DNA of 64,000 nucleotides from Mangrovimonas sp. ST2L15 (GCF_001280515.1 NZ_LBIQ01000035.1:248001-312000); one strand, 5' to 3'. Shown: positions 38,122-47,962, counted from the stretch's first letter. Program-made: numbers and translations. Notes: a model not told the origin generated them from the letters alone.

Positions 38122-39315
38122 ATGGAAGGAAAAAGAGTCATAGTTGGATTGTCTGGAGGTGTTGACTCCAGTGTAGCGGCATACTTGTTAAAAGAGCAGG
38201 GTTACGAGGTTATCGGCTTATTTATGAAGAATTGGCATGATGAATCTGTAACTATTTCAAATGAATGCCCATGGTTAGATGATAGTAATGATGCCATGTT
38301 GGTGGCTGATAAATTGGGGATCCCATTTCAAACTGTGGATTTAAGTGAACAGTATAAGGAACGGATTGTTGATTATATGTTCAATGAGTATGAACAAGGA
38401 AGAACGCCAAATCCGGACGTTCTTTGTAATAGAGAAATTAAGTTTGATGTGTTCTTGAAGATTGCCTTAGAACTTGGAGCAGACTACGTTGCAACTGGTC
38501 ACTATTGTAGAAAAGGAACTTTGGTACAAGATGGAAAAGAAATCTATCAACTATTGGCAGGAGTAGACTCTAATAAAGATCAATCCTATTTTCTTTGTCA
38601 ATTAAGTCAAGAGCAACTATCACGTTCTTTATTCCCTATAGGAGAATTAACAAAACCAGAGGTTAGGGAAATAGCATCACGTTTAGATCTCATTACAGCA
38701 GATAAAAAGGACTCTCAAGGGTTATGTTTCATAGGAAAGGTTAGATTGCCCGATTTTCTCCAACAACAGTTAAAACCAAAAGAAGGCGTTATTGTTGAAA
38801 TTCCTGAGAATGATGAGAAGTTTCTTCAGGAGTCTGTAGATTTCAATTCAGAAGAAGAAAAGTTGGCTTATTTATCTAGAAAGCATCATTTTGCTTTAAC
38901 CGATGGCAAGGTTGTTGGCAAACATCAAGGGGCTCACTTTTTTACTAAAGGCCAAAGAAAAGGATTAGCCGTTGGTGGTACAACTGAACCACTTTTCGTT
39001 ATCGATACCGATGTCAAAGAGAATATCATTTTTACTGGGCAAGGGAAATCGCATCCTGGCCTGTTTAAAAGAGCACTTTTTATTAAAAATGATGAAGTGC
39101 ATTGGGTACGGGAAGATTTAAAGCTACCTATTGATGGTACCATGGAAGTTATGGCTAGGATAAGATATCGACAAAAACTTCAGGAAGCCAAATTATATCA
39201 AGTGGATTCAGGATTATATATAGAGTTCGTTGAGCCACAATCGGCTATAACAGAGGGACAGTTTGCCGCATGGTATCTTGGTGATGAGTTGATTGGATCT
39301 GGAGTGATATCCTAA
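38122..39315 (+). CDS. mnmA: tRNA-specific 2-thiouridylase MnmA
   Basis: A 397-residue enzyme from ATG 38122 ([20 protein letters not shown]). It carries the PP-loop SGGVDSS, the two catalytic cysteines Cys102 ([12 protein letters not shown]) and Cys202 (GLCFIGK), and [10 protein letters not shown] in the family. It sulfurates U34 of tRNAs for Lys, Glu and Gln. There is an insertion around residues 215-275 ([35 protein letters not shown], in part) beyond the core seen in Escherichia coli. It is followed 17 bases later by the subtilase gene on the same strand. Confidence 0.95.
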   Translation: MEGKRVIVGLSGGVDSSVAAYLLKEQGYEVIGLFMKNWHDESVTISNECPWLDDSNDAMLVADKLGIPFQTVDLSEQYKERIVDYMFNEYEQGRTPNPDVLCNREIKFDVFLKIALELGADYVATGHYCRKGTLVQDGKEIYQLLAGVDSNKDQSYFLCQLSQEQLSRSLFPIGELTKPEVREIASRLDLITADKKDSQGLCFIGKVRLPDFLQQQLKPKEGVIVEIPENDEKFLQESVDFNSEEEKLAYLSRKHHFALTDGKVVGKHQGAHFFTKGQRKGLAVGGTTEPLFVIDTDVKENIIFTGQGKSHPGLFKRALFIKNDEVHWVREDLKLPIDGTMEVMARIRYRQKLQEAKLYQVDSGLYIEFVEPQSAITEGQFAAWYLGDELIGSGVIS

Positions 39316-39332
39316 ATTGAATTTAAACGCTT

Positions 39333-40940
39333 ATGATGAGAAAAATTACACTATTCATTTTTTGTATTTTCAGTATATCTAATTTTGCCCAACAAGATGC
39401 TTGGGTTTATTTTGTGGATAAAGAAAATGTTACTGAGTCTTTAGCAAATCCTATTAGCATTTTAACTCAAAGAGCTATCGATAGAAAGGCTGCTCATGGC
39501 GTACTTATTGATACCCGTGATGTTCCAGTCACTGAATCTTACATATCCGAAATCAAAAATCAAGAAGGTATTACGGTTTTAGCCAAATCCAAATGGATGA
39601 ACTGTGTTCATGTAAGAGGAGAGTTTGAGGCCATATCAGAACTTCTGAGTTTAGAAATTGTAGATGAAATCGTTTATGCCGATGGTAGTTTGAATGCACG
39701 CCCAGGTGAAATATCTAACAAATTTGAAACTGAGGAAGTGATGGTTGATTTTGTTTATGGCAATTCAGGAAATCAAATTGAGATGTTTAATGGAGATGTG
39801 CTTCATGAAATGGATTTCACGGGAGCGGGAATGGTTATCGCCGTTATAGATGCAGGCTTTCCCAACGTTGATACCATGGATGGTTTTGATCGGTTAAGAA
39901 CCAATAATGGCATTTTAGGAGGGTATGATTTTTATGATAGAAATGAAGATGTTTATGCCAATACCTCCAGTTCACATGGTACTTTGGTTTTAAGCGATAT
40001 GGCAGGTTATGTTGAAGATCAATTTGTAGGGACAGCACCTGATGCTGAGTATTATTTATTTCGAACTGAGAATGCCCCAAATGAAAACCCAGTAGAAGAA
40101 AGTTTGTGGGTAGAAGCTTTGGAACGCGCCGACAGTTTAGGAGTTGATTTAGTAAATTCCTCTTTGGGGTATAAAGATTATTATGATAATGCAGCCTATA
40201 ATTATAGCTCTGAAGAGATGGATGGCGAGACAGCTTTTATTACACAAGGGGCCAACATAGGGTATGAAAAAGGACTTCTTATTGTGAATTCGGCGGGTAA
40301 CGCTGGTGAAAATGGAGTTAATGCACCCGCAGATTCTGAATTTGTGTTTTCAATTGGAGCTGTTAATTCCAGTGGTGTTTATGCGCTCTTTAGTAGTCAA
40401 GGAAGTGATTTTCAACCGGTCATCAAACCCGATGTAGCCGCTCAGGGTCAAAGCTCTACTGTAATAAATTCTAATGATCAAATTGTAACTGCTAGCGGTA
40501 CCTCATTTAGTTCTCCTATTTTAGCGGGGGGAATCGCTTGTTTATGGCAAGCCTTACCAGATTTAGATAATGGTGAGATTATGCAATTAGTTAGGGAATC
40601 GGCCTCACAATTTGACTCCCCAGATTATTTATTAGGTTATGGTATTCCTGATTTATCGCTAGCCTTAAATTTAGCCTTGTCCACTGATAATAATACTATA
40701 AACCTTCCGGAAGTTAAGGTATATCCCAATCCAGTAAAGACTAATTTGAATATTTACTTACCCGATGAGTGGACTTCGGCCACAATAAAACTTTATAATG
40801 TCTTGGGTAAAATGGTGATGCAACAAAAACTTACCAACACCAATAATAGCATTAATGTGAAGCATTTGGATCGTGGTATTTATCTATTACAGTTAGAGTC
40901 TGGAAATTATCATAAAACCATCAAACTCGTTAAAGATTAA
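39333..40940 (+). CDS. S8 subtilisin-like peptidase with T9SS sorting domain
   Basis: A 535-residue secreted protease. The signal peptide ends SNFAQ (about residue 19). A propeptide-like region (20-150) is followed by the catalytic domain with triad Asp173 (VIAVIDAGFPN), His215 (SSSHGTLVL) and Ser391 (ASGTSFSSPILAGG). The C-terminal 75 residues (EVKVYPNPVKTNLNIYLPD, then IKLYNVLGKMVMQQKL, DRGIYLLQLESGNYHKTIKLVKD) form a type A T9SS sorting domain, so the enzyme is secreted through the type IX system and anchored or released. The start has two adjacent ATGs. It follows mnmA and overlaps the next gene by one base (TAATG). Confidence 0.93.
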   Translation: MMRKITLFIFCIFSISNFAQQDAWVYFVDKENVTESLANPISILTQRAIDRKAAHGVLIDTRDVPVTESYISEIKNQEGITVLAKSKWMNCVHVRGEFEAISELLSLEIVDEIVYADGSLNARPGEISNKFETEEVMVDFVYGNSGNQIEMFNGDVLHEMDFTGAGMVIAVIDAGFPNVDTMDGFDRLRTNNGILGGYDFYDRNEDVYANTSSSHGTLVLSDMAGYVEDQFVGTAPDAEYYLFRTENAPNENPVEESLWVEALERADSLGVDLVNSSLGYKDYYDNAAYNYSSEEMDGETAFITQGANIGYEKGLLIVNSAGNAGENGVNAPADSEFVFSIGAVNSSGVYALFSSQGSDFQPVIKPDVAAQGQSSTVINSNDQIVTASGTSFSSPILAGGIACLWQALPDLDNGEIMQLVRESASQFDSPDYLLGYGIPDLSLALNLALSTDNNTINLPEVKVYPNPVKTNLNIYLPDEWTSATIKLYNVLGKMVMQQKLTNTNNSINVKHLDRGIYLLQLESGNYHKTIKLVKD

Positions 40941-41884
40941 TGTCTCAAAATAGAATCACACAACTTTTTGGAATTCAATACCCCATTATACAGGCTGGAA
41001 TGATCTGGAATAGCGGTTGGAGGTTAGCATCTGCTGCAAGCAATTCTGGTATCCTAGGTTTAATTGGGGCGGGGAGTATGTATCCCGATGTTTTAAGAGA
41101 ACACATTCAAAAATGCAGACAAGCAACGGATAAACCTTTTGGGGTGAATGTGCCTATGTTGTACCCCAACATAGAAGAAATCATGAACATTATCGTGGAG
41201 GAAGGTGTGAAAATCGTTTTTACATCAGCCGGTAACCCTAGGACTTGGACCTCATGGCTTCAAGAAAAGGGAATTACGGTGGTTCATGTGGTAAGTAGTG
41301 TGAAGTTTGCCCTCAAGGCTCAAGAAGCTGGGGTGAATGCTATCGTTGCTGAAGGTTTTGAAGCTGGTGGACATAATGGTCGTGATGAAACCACTACTTT
41401 AACCTTGATTCCTATGGTAAAAGAGCAGTTGGAAATTCCTTTGATAGCAGCTGGTGGTATTGCCACCGGTAAAGCTATGTTAGCAGCTATGGTATTAGGA
41501 GCAGATGGTGTTCAGGTAGGAAGCAGATTTGTAGCGAGTGAAGAAAGTTCGGCACATCCAGCTTTCAAAGAAGTGGTCGTAAACACCAAGGAAGGGGATA
41601 CCATGTTAACTTTGAAGGAATTGGCTCCTGTCAGGTTGATCAAAAATAAATTCTTTAACGACGTTCAAGAACTTTATAAACAAGCACCAACTGTAGAACA
41701 GCTCAAGGAACTTTTGGGAAGAGCTCGATCAAAAAGAGGTATGTTTGAAGGCGATTTAGAAGATGGCGAACTCGAAATCGGACAAATTGCAGGGTTGATT
41801 CACGATATCAAACCTGTATCAGAAATTGTAGATGATATGATTTCCGAATTTGAACGTGCCAAAAATGAAGTTAAGAACCTTTAG
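40940..41884 (+). CDS. Nitronate monooxygenase-like flavin enzyme (NPD family)
   Basis: A 314-residue TIM-barrel FMN enzyme. It has RITQLFGIQYPIIQAGMIWN, GLIGAGSMYPDVL, VAEGFEAGGHNGRD and IAAGGIATGKAMLAAMVLGADGVQVGSRFVASEES, which binds the FMN phosphate. The family includes nitronate monooxygenase and enoyl-reductase-like FabK; by motif HNGRDE this is the former type in annotation, but the true substrate is unknown. It starts on the last base of the subtilase stop codon. Its final 14 bases overlap the convergent transporter gene. Confidence 0.88.
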   Translation: MSQNRITQLFGIQYPIIQAGMIWNSGWRLASAASNSGILGLIGAGSMYPDVLREHIQKCRQATDKPFGVNVPMLYPNIEEIMNIIVEEGVKIVFTSAGNPRTWTSWLQEKGITVVHVVSSVKFALKAQEAGVNAIVAEGFEAGGHNGRDETTTLTLIPMVKEQLEIPLIAAGGIATGKAMLAAMVLGADGVQVGSRFVASEESSAHPAFKEVVVNTKEGDTMLTLKELAPVRLIKNKFFNDVQELYKQAPTVEQLKELLGRARSKRGMFEGDLEDGELEIGQIAGLIHDIKPVSEIVDDMISEFERAKNEVKNL

Positions 41885-42710
41885 GTTTAAAAAGCAGGTT
41901 CAATAGTAAAGCGGTTATGATCAAACCCATGCCCATTAGACTCCAAAGGGAGTAACTGTCTCCAAAAAATGAAATTCCTATGAGCAAGGTAAAAATGGCT
42001 TCGGTGTATTTTATTGGGGCAACCTTATTTATTTCTCCCAATTGAAATGCTTTGGTCATGTTTAATTGGCCAACATATCCATAGAGGCCTAAGCTCAACA
42101 ATGGTATATAATCTTCACTCTGTATAGGCTTCCAGTGGAATATGGAAACCACACCGCCAACAAGGGCACAAAGTAGCATAAAATGATTGACAATGGTGTA
42201 AGGATGCTCCTTGTCACCAATTAACTTAATGGAATTATAAACTAAGCCACCACAAACTGCTGATCCTATAATGACAACCAAACCAATTATGTTAAATTGA
42301 AGATCTGTAAGCTTTAAAATGAGTACTCCCACAAAGGCAAGAATGAAAAATAGCCAGCGAATGGGAACAATTTTTTCCTTAATCAGAAAAACTGAAAAAA
42401 TAGCGGCAAAAATAGGGGAAAGATACCTTAGGGTAACTGCTGTTCCTACGGGAAGGTAGGATAAGGATGTAAAGAACAATAACATGGAGGTCATACCCGC
42501 GATAGACCTAAAAAACAATAATTTTTTATGGGTTCCGAAGTAATTGATTTTCTTATAGACGAGGTAGGACGAAGTGAATACTAAGGTTCCTAATGATCTA
42601 AAAAATACCATTTGAAATGGAGAATAATGGGCCATTTTTTTAGCCGTGATATTCATCAGTGTAAATGCTAATGCACTTATAATCATGAATAGGATGGCTT
42701 TTTTTGGCAT
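41871..42710 (-). CDS. DMT-family permease (EamA domains)
   Basis: A 279-residue protein from ATG 42710 (MPKKAILFMIISALAFTLMNI), with ten hydrophobic helices in two EamA repeats. Upstream ATGs at 42737 and 42779 are rejected because a good -7 box lies at 42727-42734. Substrate unknown; relatives move amino acids, nucleosides or drugs. It is convergent with the nitronate monooxygenase gene (14-base overlap) and divergent from the MATE gene. Confidence 0.87.
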   Translation of the reverse strand: MPKKAILFMIISALAFTLMNITAKKMAHYSPFQMVFFRSLGTLVFTSSYLVYKKINYFGTHKKLLFFRSIAGMTSMLLFFTSLSYLPVGTAVTLRYLSPIFAAIFSVFLIKEKIVPIRWLFFILAFVGVLILKLTDLQFNIIGLVVIIGSAVCGGLVYNSIKLIGDKEHPYTIVNHFMLLCALVGGVVSIFHWKPIQSEDYIPLLSLGLYGYVGQLNMTKAFQLGEINKVAPIKYTEAIFTLLIGISFFGDSYSLWSLMGMGLIITALLLNLLFKPKGS

Positions 42711-42726
42711 TTTTTGGAGTTTCAAG

Positions 42727-42734
42727 CGAAGGTA
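42727..42734 (-). promoter_or_regulatory. -7 box of the DMT permease gene
   Basis: Minus-strand TACCTTCG, near match to TAnnTTTG, 17 bases before the preferred ATG at 42710. Confidence 0.4.
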
Positions 42735-42809
42735 CATAATTAAAAAATGTAGTAATTGGGAAATTCTAATTAATAACAAGGAAAGAGAGGGAAAACAAAT
42801 ACTATCTCT

Positions 42810-42817
42810 TACTTTTG
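42810..42817 (+). promoter_or_regulatory. -7 box almost abutting the MATE start
   Basis: TACTTTTG, a perfect TAnnTTTG, ends four bases before the ATG at 42822; the transcript would begin at or next to the start codon. Confidence 0.5.
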
Positions 42818-42821
42818 CACA

Positions 42822-44207
42822 ATGGTTTTAGAAAACTACACCAAAGAATTTAAATACAACTGGAAATTGGCGGCTCCTGTAATGTTGGGTATGCTAGGTC
42901 ACACTTTTGTGAGCTTTATAGACAACATCATGGTAGGGCAATTAGGAACCGCAGAATTAGCTGCCGTTTCTTTGGGTAATAGTTTTATGTTTATTGCCAT
43001 GTCTTTGGGTATAGGTTTCTCTACTGCTATTACCCCATTGGTTGCCGAGGCGGATACAGCTAAAAATTTTGCGCAGGGAAAATCCTCATTTAAACATGGC
43101 TTGTTTTTGTGTACCGTTTTGGGTATTAGTCTGTTTTTAATGGTATTTTTTGCCAAACCCATTATGTATTTAATGAACCAGCCAGAAGAGGTTGTAGCTT
43201 ATGCAATTCCTTATTTGGATTTGGTGGCTTTTTCCTTAATTCCACTGGTGGTCTTTCAAGCCTTTAAACAATTCAGTGATGGACTTTCATTGACAAAGTA
43301 TCCCATGTATGCCACGTTGCTCGCCAATGTGGTCAATGTATTTTTTAATTACATTCTTATTTTTGGAAAATTTGGTTTTCCAGCGATGGGAATTGTTGGT
43401 GCCGCCTATGGCACCCTTATTTCTCGTTTTGTATTGGTTGTATTGCTTTGGTGGTTGTTAACTAAAAACAATAAATCCGTTAATTATGTCACCCAAATCA
43501 AGTTTTTCCAATTGGATCGTTTGATGTTGAAAAAAATAATTCATTTGGGCGCTCCAAGTTCCATGCAGATGTTTTTTGAGGTGGCGATTTTTACAGCAGC
43601 CATCTGGTTAAGTGGTTTGTTGGGCAAGAATCCACAAGCTGCCAACCAAATAGCCTTAAATTTATCATCCATGACCTTTATGGTGGCTACAGGATTGAGT
43701 GTGGCTGCCATGATTCGCGTTGGAAACCAAAAAGGTTTGGGTAATTATATCGAACTCAAAAGAATTGCATTTTCTATTTTTATTATGGGAACCTTGTTTG
43801 CCATTCTATTTGGGCTATTTTTTACGGTCATGCACCAATATCTACCAAGACTGTATGTAGACCTTGGTGATTTAAATAATCTGCAAGACAATTTGGAAGT
43901 GGTAAAAATAGGAGCAACCTTATTATTGGTAGCAGCCGTTTTTCAAATAAGTGATAGCATACAAGTAATTGTTTTGGGTGCACTAAGAGGGTTGCAGGAT
44001 GTTAAAATTCCAACCATTATCACTTTTGTAGCCTATTGGGTTATCGGTTTTCCTGTGTCAATACTTTTGGGAAAAGAAGACCGATTGGGAAGTGTAGGGA
44101 TTTGGATTGGATTATTGGCCGGATTGACATCGGCGGCAATTTTATTGTATATTAGATTTCACTTTTTAACTAATAAATTAATCGAAACAAAACATGGAAC
44201 TTCCTAA
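42822..44207 (+). CDS. MATE-family multidrug/cation efflux pump
   Basis: A 461-residue protein with 12 helices. Two MATE halves are seen, with APVMLGMLGHTFVSFIDNIMVGQLGTAELAAVSLGNS at the N-terminus (Na+/H+-coupled antiporter motif VGQLGTAELAA) and QIALNLSSMTFMVATGLSVAAMIRVGN in the second half. It exports cationic compounds or metabolites. The 3' end overlaps the next gene by 14 bases. Confidence 0.93.
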   Translation: MVLENYTKEFKYNWKLAAPVMLGMLGHTFVSFIDNIMVGQLGTAELAAVSLGNSFMFIAMSLGIGFSTAITPLVAEADTAKNFAQGKSSFKHGLFLCTVLGISLFLMVFFAKPIMYLMNQPEEVVAYAIPYLDLVAFSLIPLVVFQAFKQFSDGLSLTKYPMYATLLANVVNVFFNYILIFGKFGFPAMGIVGAAYGTLISRFVLVVLLWWLLTKNNKSVNYVTQIKFFQLDRLMLKKIIHLGAPSSMQMFFEVAIFTAAIWLSGLLGKNPQAANQIALNLSSMTFMVATGLSVAAMIRVGNQKGLGNYIELKRIAFSIFIMGTLFAILFGLFFTVMHQYLPRLYVDLGDLNNLQDNLEVVKIGATLLLVAAVFQISDSIQVIVLGALRGLQDVKIPTIITFVAYWVIGFPVSILLGKEDRLGSVGIWIGLLAGLTSAAILLYIRFHFLTNKLIETKHGTS

Positions 44208-44421
44208 ATTTTTACTTGGTGATAACACCGATTTTCCTGATGCTATTTTTGTGATTCATACAGATTTTCCAAGATTCATTATTAATCTTGAAAATGATGA
44301 TGTTGAATGGTTGGAAGATTTTGATCAACATGATCAGGAGGAGCTAGAAATGGAGGCTGAAAACTTAATTCAGCAGGCCATGGATTTTTATGATAGGGAA
44401 GTAGAACGTTATGAAGAATAG
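44194..44421 (+). CDS. Small acidic protein, function unknown
   Basis: A 75-residue protein, very acidic, rich in Asp and Glu: FLLGDNTDFPDAIFVIHTDFPRFIINLENDDVEWLED and a C-terminal helix (EELEMEAENLIQQAMDFYDREVERYEE). It starts inside the last codons of the MATE gene and is followed two bases later by the PAP2 gene, so all three are probably one transcript. I do not recognise a named family, although the composition and start placement look like a conserved real gene rather than a chance frame. Confidence 0.75.
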   Translation: MELPKFLLGDNTDFPDAIFVIHTDFPRFIINLENDDVEWLEDFDQHDQEELEMEAENLIQQAMDFYDREVERYEE

Positions 44422-44423
44422 AT

Positions 44424-44993
44424 ATGATAGATCAAATCATTGAATTAGATAAACAACTATTTTTATTTTTAAACGGACTTGGTACCGAGCGATGGGATGG
44501 ATTTTGGATGGCTTACACCACCAAATTCTATTGGATTCCCCTGTATGCGATTTTGGTGTTTTTCATATTCAAAAAAGAGCATTGGAAAATGTTTTTGGTG
44601 ACTTTGGTTATTATTGGTGCTTTAGTCACTTTTACAGACCAAGTGTCCAATTTTTTTAAGCACAATGTTATGCGACCTAGACCTTGTCATGAAGAAGGTC
44701 TTATAGATTTAATGAGATTGGTGAAATCGTATTGCGGTGGTGCTTATGGGTATTTTTCGGGGCATGCGTCTAATGCCATGGGAGTGGCTATTTTTAGTGG
44801 TCTACTCCTTAAAAGTAGGTTTAAATATCTTATGCCTCTTATGATTTTATGGGCAATACTTATGGCCTACAGTAGAGTTTACATAGGGGTTCACTACCCA
44901 TTAGATGTCCTTAGTGGTCTCATTTTTGGAGGTCTTGCTGGATGGATGTTTTATAAGCTCAATGAGTTTGTTAGAAAGAAATACCAACTTTAA
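44424..44993 (+). CDS. PAP2-family phosphatase (membrane-bound)
   Basis: A 189-residue integral membrane protein of five to six helices with the three PAP2 motifs: KHNVMRPRP, GYFSGHASNAMG and SRVYIGVHYPLDVLSG (Lys/Arg, His and Arg/His/Asp). Such phosphatases release phosphate from undecaprenyl diphosphate or other lipid phosphates at the outer side of the inner membrane. Its stop overlaps the end of the ArnT-like gene by four bases (convergent), which links it by position to the glycolipid module. Confidence 0.93.
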   Translation: MIDQIIELDKQLFLFLNGLGTERWDGFWMAYTTKFYWIPLYAILVFFIFKKEHWKMFLVTLVIIGALVTFTDQVSNFFKHNVMRPRPCHEEGLIDLMRLVKSYCGGAYGYFSGHASNAMGVAIFSGLLLKSRFKYLMPLMILWAILMAYSRVYIGVHYPLDVLSGLIFGGLAGWMFYKLNEFVRKKYQL

Positions 44994-46612
44994 GGTTTTC
45001 TTTTTAGCAAGTAATATTCATTTTGCAATCGGTCATTGTGACGACTTGAAGAAACTTCCACACGGTTCATATCAAAAACCATTTTTTCTTCAATAGTATA
45101 ATGTTCTTGTATCTTCTCAATTGAAGATTCACTCAAGGTTCCTGTGATAAAGCCAAATTCCTCTTCATTAGGCATGTTATTCAAATCGGCAAATGGGATT
45201 GTTGTGCCGTAATGCCAAATAACTTCAGGTGAGATATTGTTGCCATAAAGTTTGAGGTTTTGAGCTTCTAATTGATTTTTTAGATTCCAAATGGGCTTAA
45301 AATTTTCCGTAGTGGTTGCTTTACTTAAAGGTAATGCCGTAACCAGAATACTGGCAAAGAACGTAACCGTCAAATAAAAAACCATTTTCATATTTTTCTT
45401 AATCAGAAAGACATAAATCATGAGCCCCAGTCCAAAAAGAACTAAGGATGCCAAAAGGTAAGAAATCCAATGGGAATGAAAATGTCCCTTTAAAAGGATA
45501 TATCCTAAAATGGGAAATGCGAGTCCGATTAATCCAATAAGTCCAAAATTAAAATAGACTGGAACCATTTCTTTTTTGTTTTTAAGTTCCTTAAAATGTG
45601 TGATCAGATACTGAATGTAAAACCCAATGTTGATGGCCAATGGAATTAAAACAGGCATTAAATATCTGGATTTTTTTTCTGGAATTATGGAAAGTAATAC
45701 AACGGCAAATAATGTCCAAAGTAAACTAAATTGATAGGCTTTTAAATGTGAGACGCGTGATTTTATATAAGGGTATAAAAGGCTAATAAATGCTGGAATG
45801 GTCCATAGTCCACTTTGTACAAAAAAGCTCCAATAATAGTAAAAGGGTCTCACGTTATAACTTCCCCAATTAGAGGTTTCTATATTAGCAATCGATTTAA
45901 AAGTAGCTGGGTCTGCTTGTCTTACATAAATAAACCACCAACCTCCAATGACTAAAGAGAGGATTAATATTCCAATTAAGGTAAAAACTAATTTACCAGA
46001 CCATTGATATTTATAGGTAAATCCATAGGCGATTAGAAATGGCAACATTAAAGCGTAATAGGAAACAGGACCTTTGCATAAAAATGATAGTCCTAGGAAT
46101 AGGGTGGCTAAAGCAATCCATTTTATTTTTAAATCATTGAAGCTGAAAATTTTAATTAAAAAATATATCCCAGCTATCATAAAACCATGGGTGTAAATGT
46201 CCCAAGGTGCCTCCATGGTGATTCCAATAACATAAAAGGAAGTTACCCCTATAAGGCCGTTTCTTAAACTGTGTGATTTATTTTTCACGAGTAAAAGGGA
46301 TATCTTATAGATAAATATACCAATGAGCATGACAAAAAATACAGTAGGAAGTCGTAAAGCGTAAACACTGCTGATTCCGAATAGGGAACCTGAAACCGCT
46401 GTTATCCATGTGGGCATTGGAGGTTTTTGATATCGAGCTTCACCGTTCATGGTCGTTAACAGCCAATGGCCCTCCTGAACCATTTCTCTAGCGGAAATAA
46501 AATTTCTAGCCTCCATGATTGTCACATCCATGACATGTAGGTTGGGTAGAAGCATCACTGCCGTGAAAAGACAAATGGTTAAAATGGGATGTTTTTTAAG
46601 AAAATCAGTCAT
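44990..46612 (-). CDS. ArnT-like family 39 glycosyltransferase
   Basis: A 540-residue polytopic protein with about 12 helices. The N-terminal part has DVTIMEARNFISAREMVQEGHW, corresponding to the catalytic acid region, then RYQKPPMPTWITAVSGSLFG; the YxKPPxxxW pattern is a mark of ArnT/GT39 enzymes that use lipid-linked sugars. It ends in a periplasmic domain of about 130 residues. It would transfer a sugar from a polyprenyl-phosphate donor to lipid A or another envelope acceptor. It overlaps the LAB_N gene by eight bases. Confidence 0.9.
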   Translation of the reverse strand: MTDFLKKHPILTICLFTAVMLLPNLHVMDVTIMEARNFISAREMVQEGHWLLTTMNGEARYQKPPMPTWITAVSGSLFGISSVYALRLPTVFFVMLIGIFIYKISLLLVKNKSHSLRNGLIGVTSFYVIGITMEAPWDIYTHGFMIAGIYFLIKIFSFNDLKIKWIALATLFLGLSFLCKGPVSYYALMLPFLIAYGFTYKYQWSGKLVFTLIGILILSLVIGGWWFIYVRQADPATFKSIANIETSNWGSYNVRPFYYYWSFFVQSGLWTIPAFISLLYPYIKSRVSHLKAYQFSLLWTLFAVVLLSIIPEKKSRYLMPVLIPLAINIGFYIQYLITHFKELKNKKEMVPVYFNFGLIGLIGLAFPILGYILLKGHFHSHWISYLLASLVLFGLGLMIYVFLIKKNMKMVFYLTVTFFASILVTALPLSKATTTENFKPIWNLKNQLEAQNLKLYGNNISPEVIWHYGTTIPFADLNNMPNEEEFGFITGTLSESSIEKIQEHYTIEEKMVFDMNRVEVSSSRHNDRLQNEYYLLKRKP

Positions 46613-47231
46613 GTTGTTTATGAAGAATAATCAAATTTCTGGTGTAAATAATGGCTCCCAACAAATGCCCAACAAATAAAACAGGGTCTTTTCTAAAGAT
46701 GGCATAACTTAAAATTAATAAAGATCCTGTGATGCTCAATATCCAAAATCCTAAAGGCAGGGAAGATTCCTTATTTTTTTCGGAATATAGCCATTGATAA
46801 ATAAATCGAAAAGTGAAAACAGTTTGCGAGATTATACCAAGTGTTAATAACCATAATGGGATGCTCTCATTTTGAAATAACCGTTCAATATCAATGATGT
46901 TATTGTTATAATAATAAATGACAATCAATCCTGGGAAAATCCATAAAATCCATCTCCCTAGTCTAGGTAATTTATTCCAATGCCCCTGTAATTGTAAATT
47001 TCTTATGTAGATGTAATAGGTAAGGGCTTGGCCCAACATAATAGCAAAATCATTTCTGAGATACCCATAAACAAATAACAGAAAAGAAGCGATCAAACTC
47101 AGCACCCAAAACAAACTAGGTGTTATGACTCGTTTTTGCTTTTCAGAAGTGATCCATTGGATGATCAATCGGGAGGAAAATAATATTTGAGCCAAAAATC
47201 CAACGCTATATACCAACCAATGATTTTCCAT
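46605..47231 (-). CDS. Membrane protein with two tandem LAB_N domains
   Basis: A 208-residue protein of six to seven helices made of two homologous halves: GFLAQILFSSRLIIQWITSEK...PSLFWVLSLIASFLLFVYGYLRND (about 10-78) and GIISQTVFTFRFIYQWLYSEK...PLGFWILSITGSLLILSYAIFRKD (about 128-205). These are the lipid-A-disaccharide-synthase N-terminal (LAB_N) fold, which is separate from the catalytic domain here. The family is thought to be membrane-associated. Sitting between a polyprenyl GT2 and ArnT-like GT39, it may move the lipid-linked sugar across the membrane. That is inference. Confidence 0.88.
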   Translation of the reverse strand: MENHWLVYSVGFLAQILFSSRLIIQWITSEKQKRVITPSLFWVLSLIASFLLFVYGYLRNDFAIMLGQALTYYIYIRNLQLQGHWNKLPRLGRWILWIFPGLIVIYYYNNNIIDIERLFQNESIPLWLLTLGIISQTVFTFRFIYQWLYSEKNKESSLPLGFWILSITGSLLILSYAIFRKDPVLFVGHLLGAIIYTRNLIILHKQHD

Positions 47232-47944
47232 TATCCTTTTTTGGCTACCGTATAATTAATGTATTTTTTCTTCATCCATAAATAGGCAAAACAATCCATT
47301 AAAGGACCCAATAATCTGTTCCAAAGTCCAAAATTAGCTGTACCCGCTATCCTTGGGAAATGTCGCACCGGAATTTGCTTGATTGTACCATGTTGTAACA
47401 AAATCATCGCCGGTAGAAAACGGTGTAACCCTCGAAACATTGGGATGCGCTTAGCATATTCACTTTTAATCACTTTAAGCGGACATCCGGTGTCGTCCAT
47501 GCCATCATGAGTGAAAGATCTTCTAATGCCGTTGGCAATTTTGGAGGACATATTTTTTACAAAGGAATCTTTTCTGTCGGAACGAACACCTGTCACCAGG
47601 TCATTAGATCCGATATGTTCCAACAATAGGTTGAAATCCTCTGGAGCTGTCTGTAAATCAGAATCAATATATCCCAATAGAGGCGTGTCCGCATGATCAA
47701 ATCCAGCCTTAATTGCAGCGCTTAGGCCTCTGTTTTCAGCAAAAGAAATGTAATGAAAATTAGTTTGTCTTGAACAAATATCCTCAATAATCTCTTGACT
47801 TCGGTCTTTAGACCCATCGTTAACAAAAAGTATTTTTGTGGGTTTTGAGGCTATTTTTGAATAATCAGAAAGTTCCTTTTCAACTCGGTTCAAATTGGCT
47901 TCTTCATTATAAACAGGAACAATAATGGTGAACTCGTATGTCAT
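47231..47944 (-). CDS. Polyprenyl-phosphate glycosyltransferase (family 2, DPM1/ArnC-like)
   Basis: A 237-residue GT2 enzyme: FTIIVPVYNEEANLNRVEKEL, then FVNDGSKDRSQEIIE, ENRGLSAAIKAGF and LLGYIDSDLQTAPED (DxD-like metal site). MDDTGCPLKVIK follows. The length and motifs match dolichol-phosphate-mannose-synthase and undecaprenyl-phosphate sugar transferases; there is no C-terminal helix pair. It should load a sugar on undecaprenyl phosphate on the cytoplasmic face. It is the first gene of the leftward three-gene operon, joined to LAB_N by a TAATG overlap. Confidence 0.9.
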   Translation of the reverse strand: MTYEFTIIVPVYNEEANLNRVEKELSDYSKIASKPTKILFVNDGSKDRSQEIIEDICSRQTNFHYISFAENRGLSAAIKAGFDHADTPLLGYIDSDLQTAPEDFNLLLEHIGSNDLVTGVRSDRKDSFVKNMSSKIANGIRRSFTHDGMDDTGCPLKVIKSEYAKRIPMFRGLHRFLPAMILLQHGTIKQIPVRHFPRIAGTANFGLWNRLLGPLMDCFAYLWMKKKYINYTVAKKG

Positions 47945-47962
47945 GAAATATTAGTTACGTTA

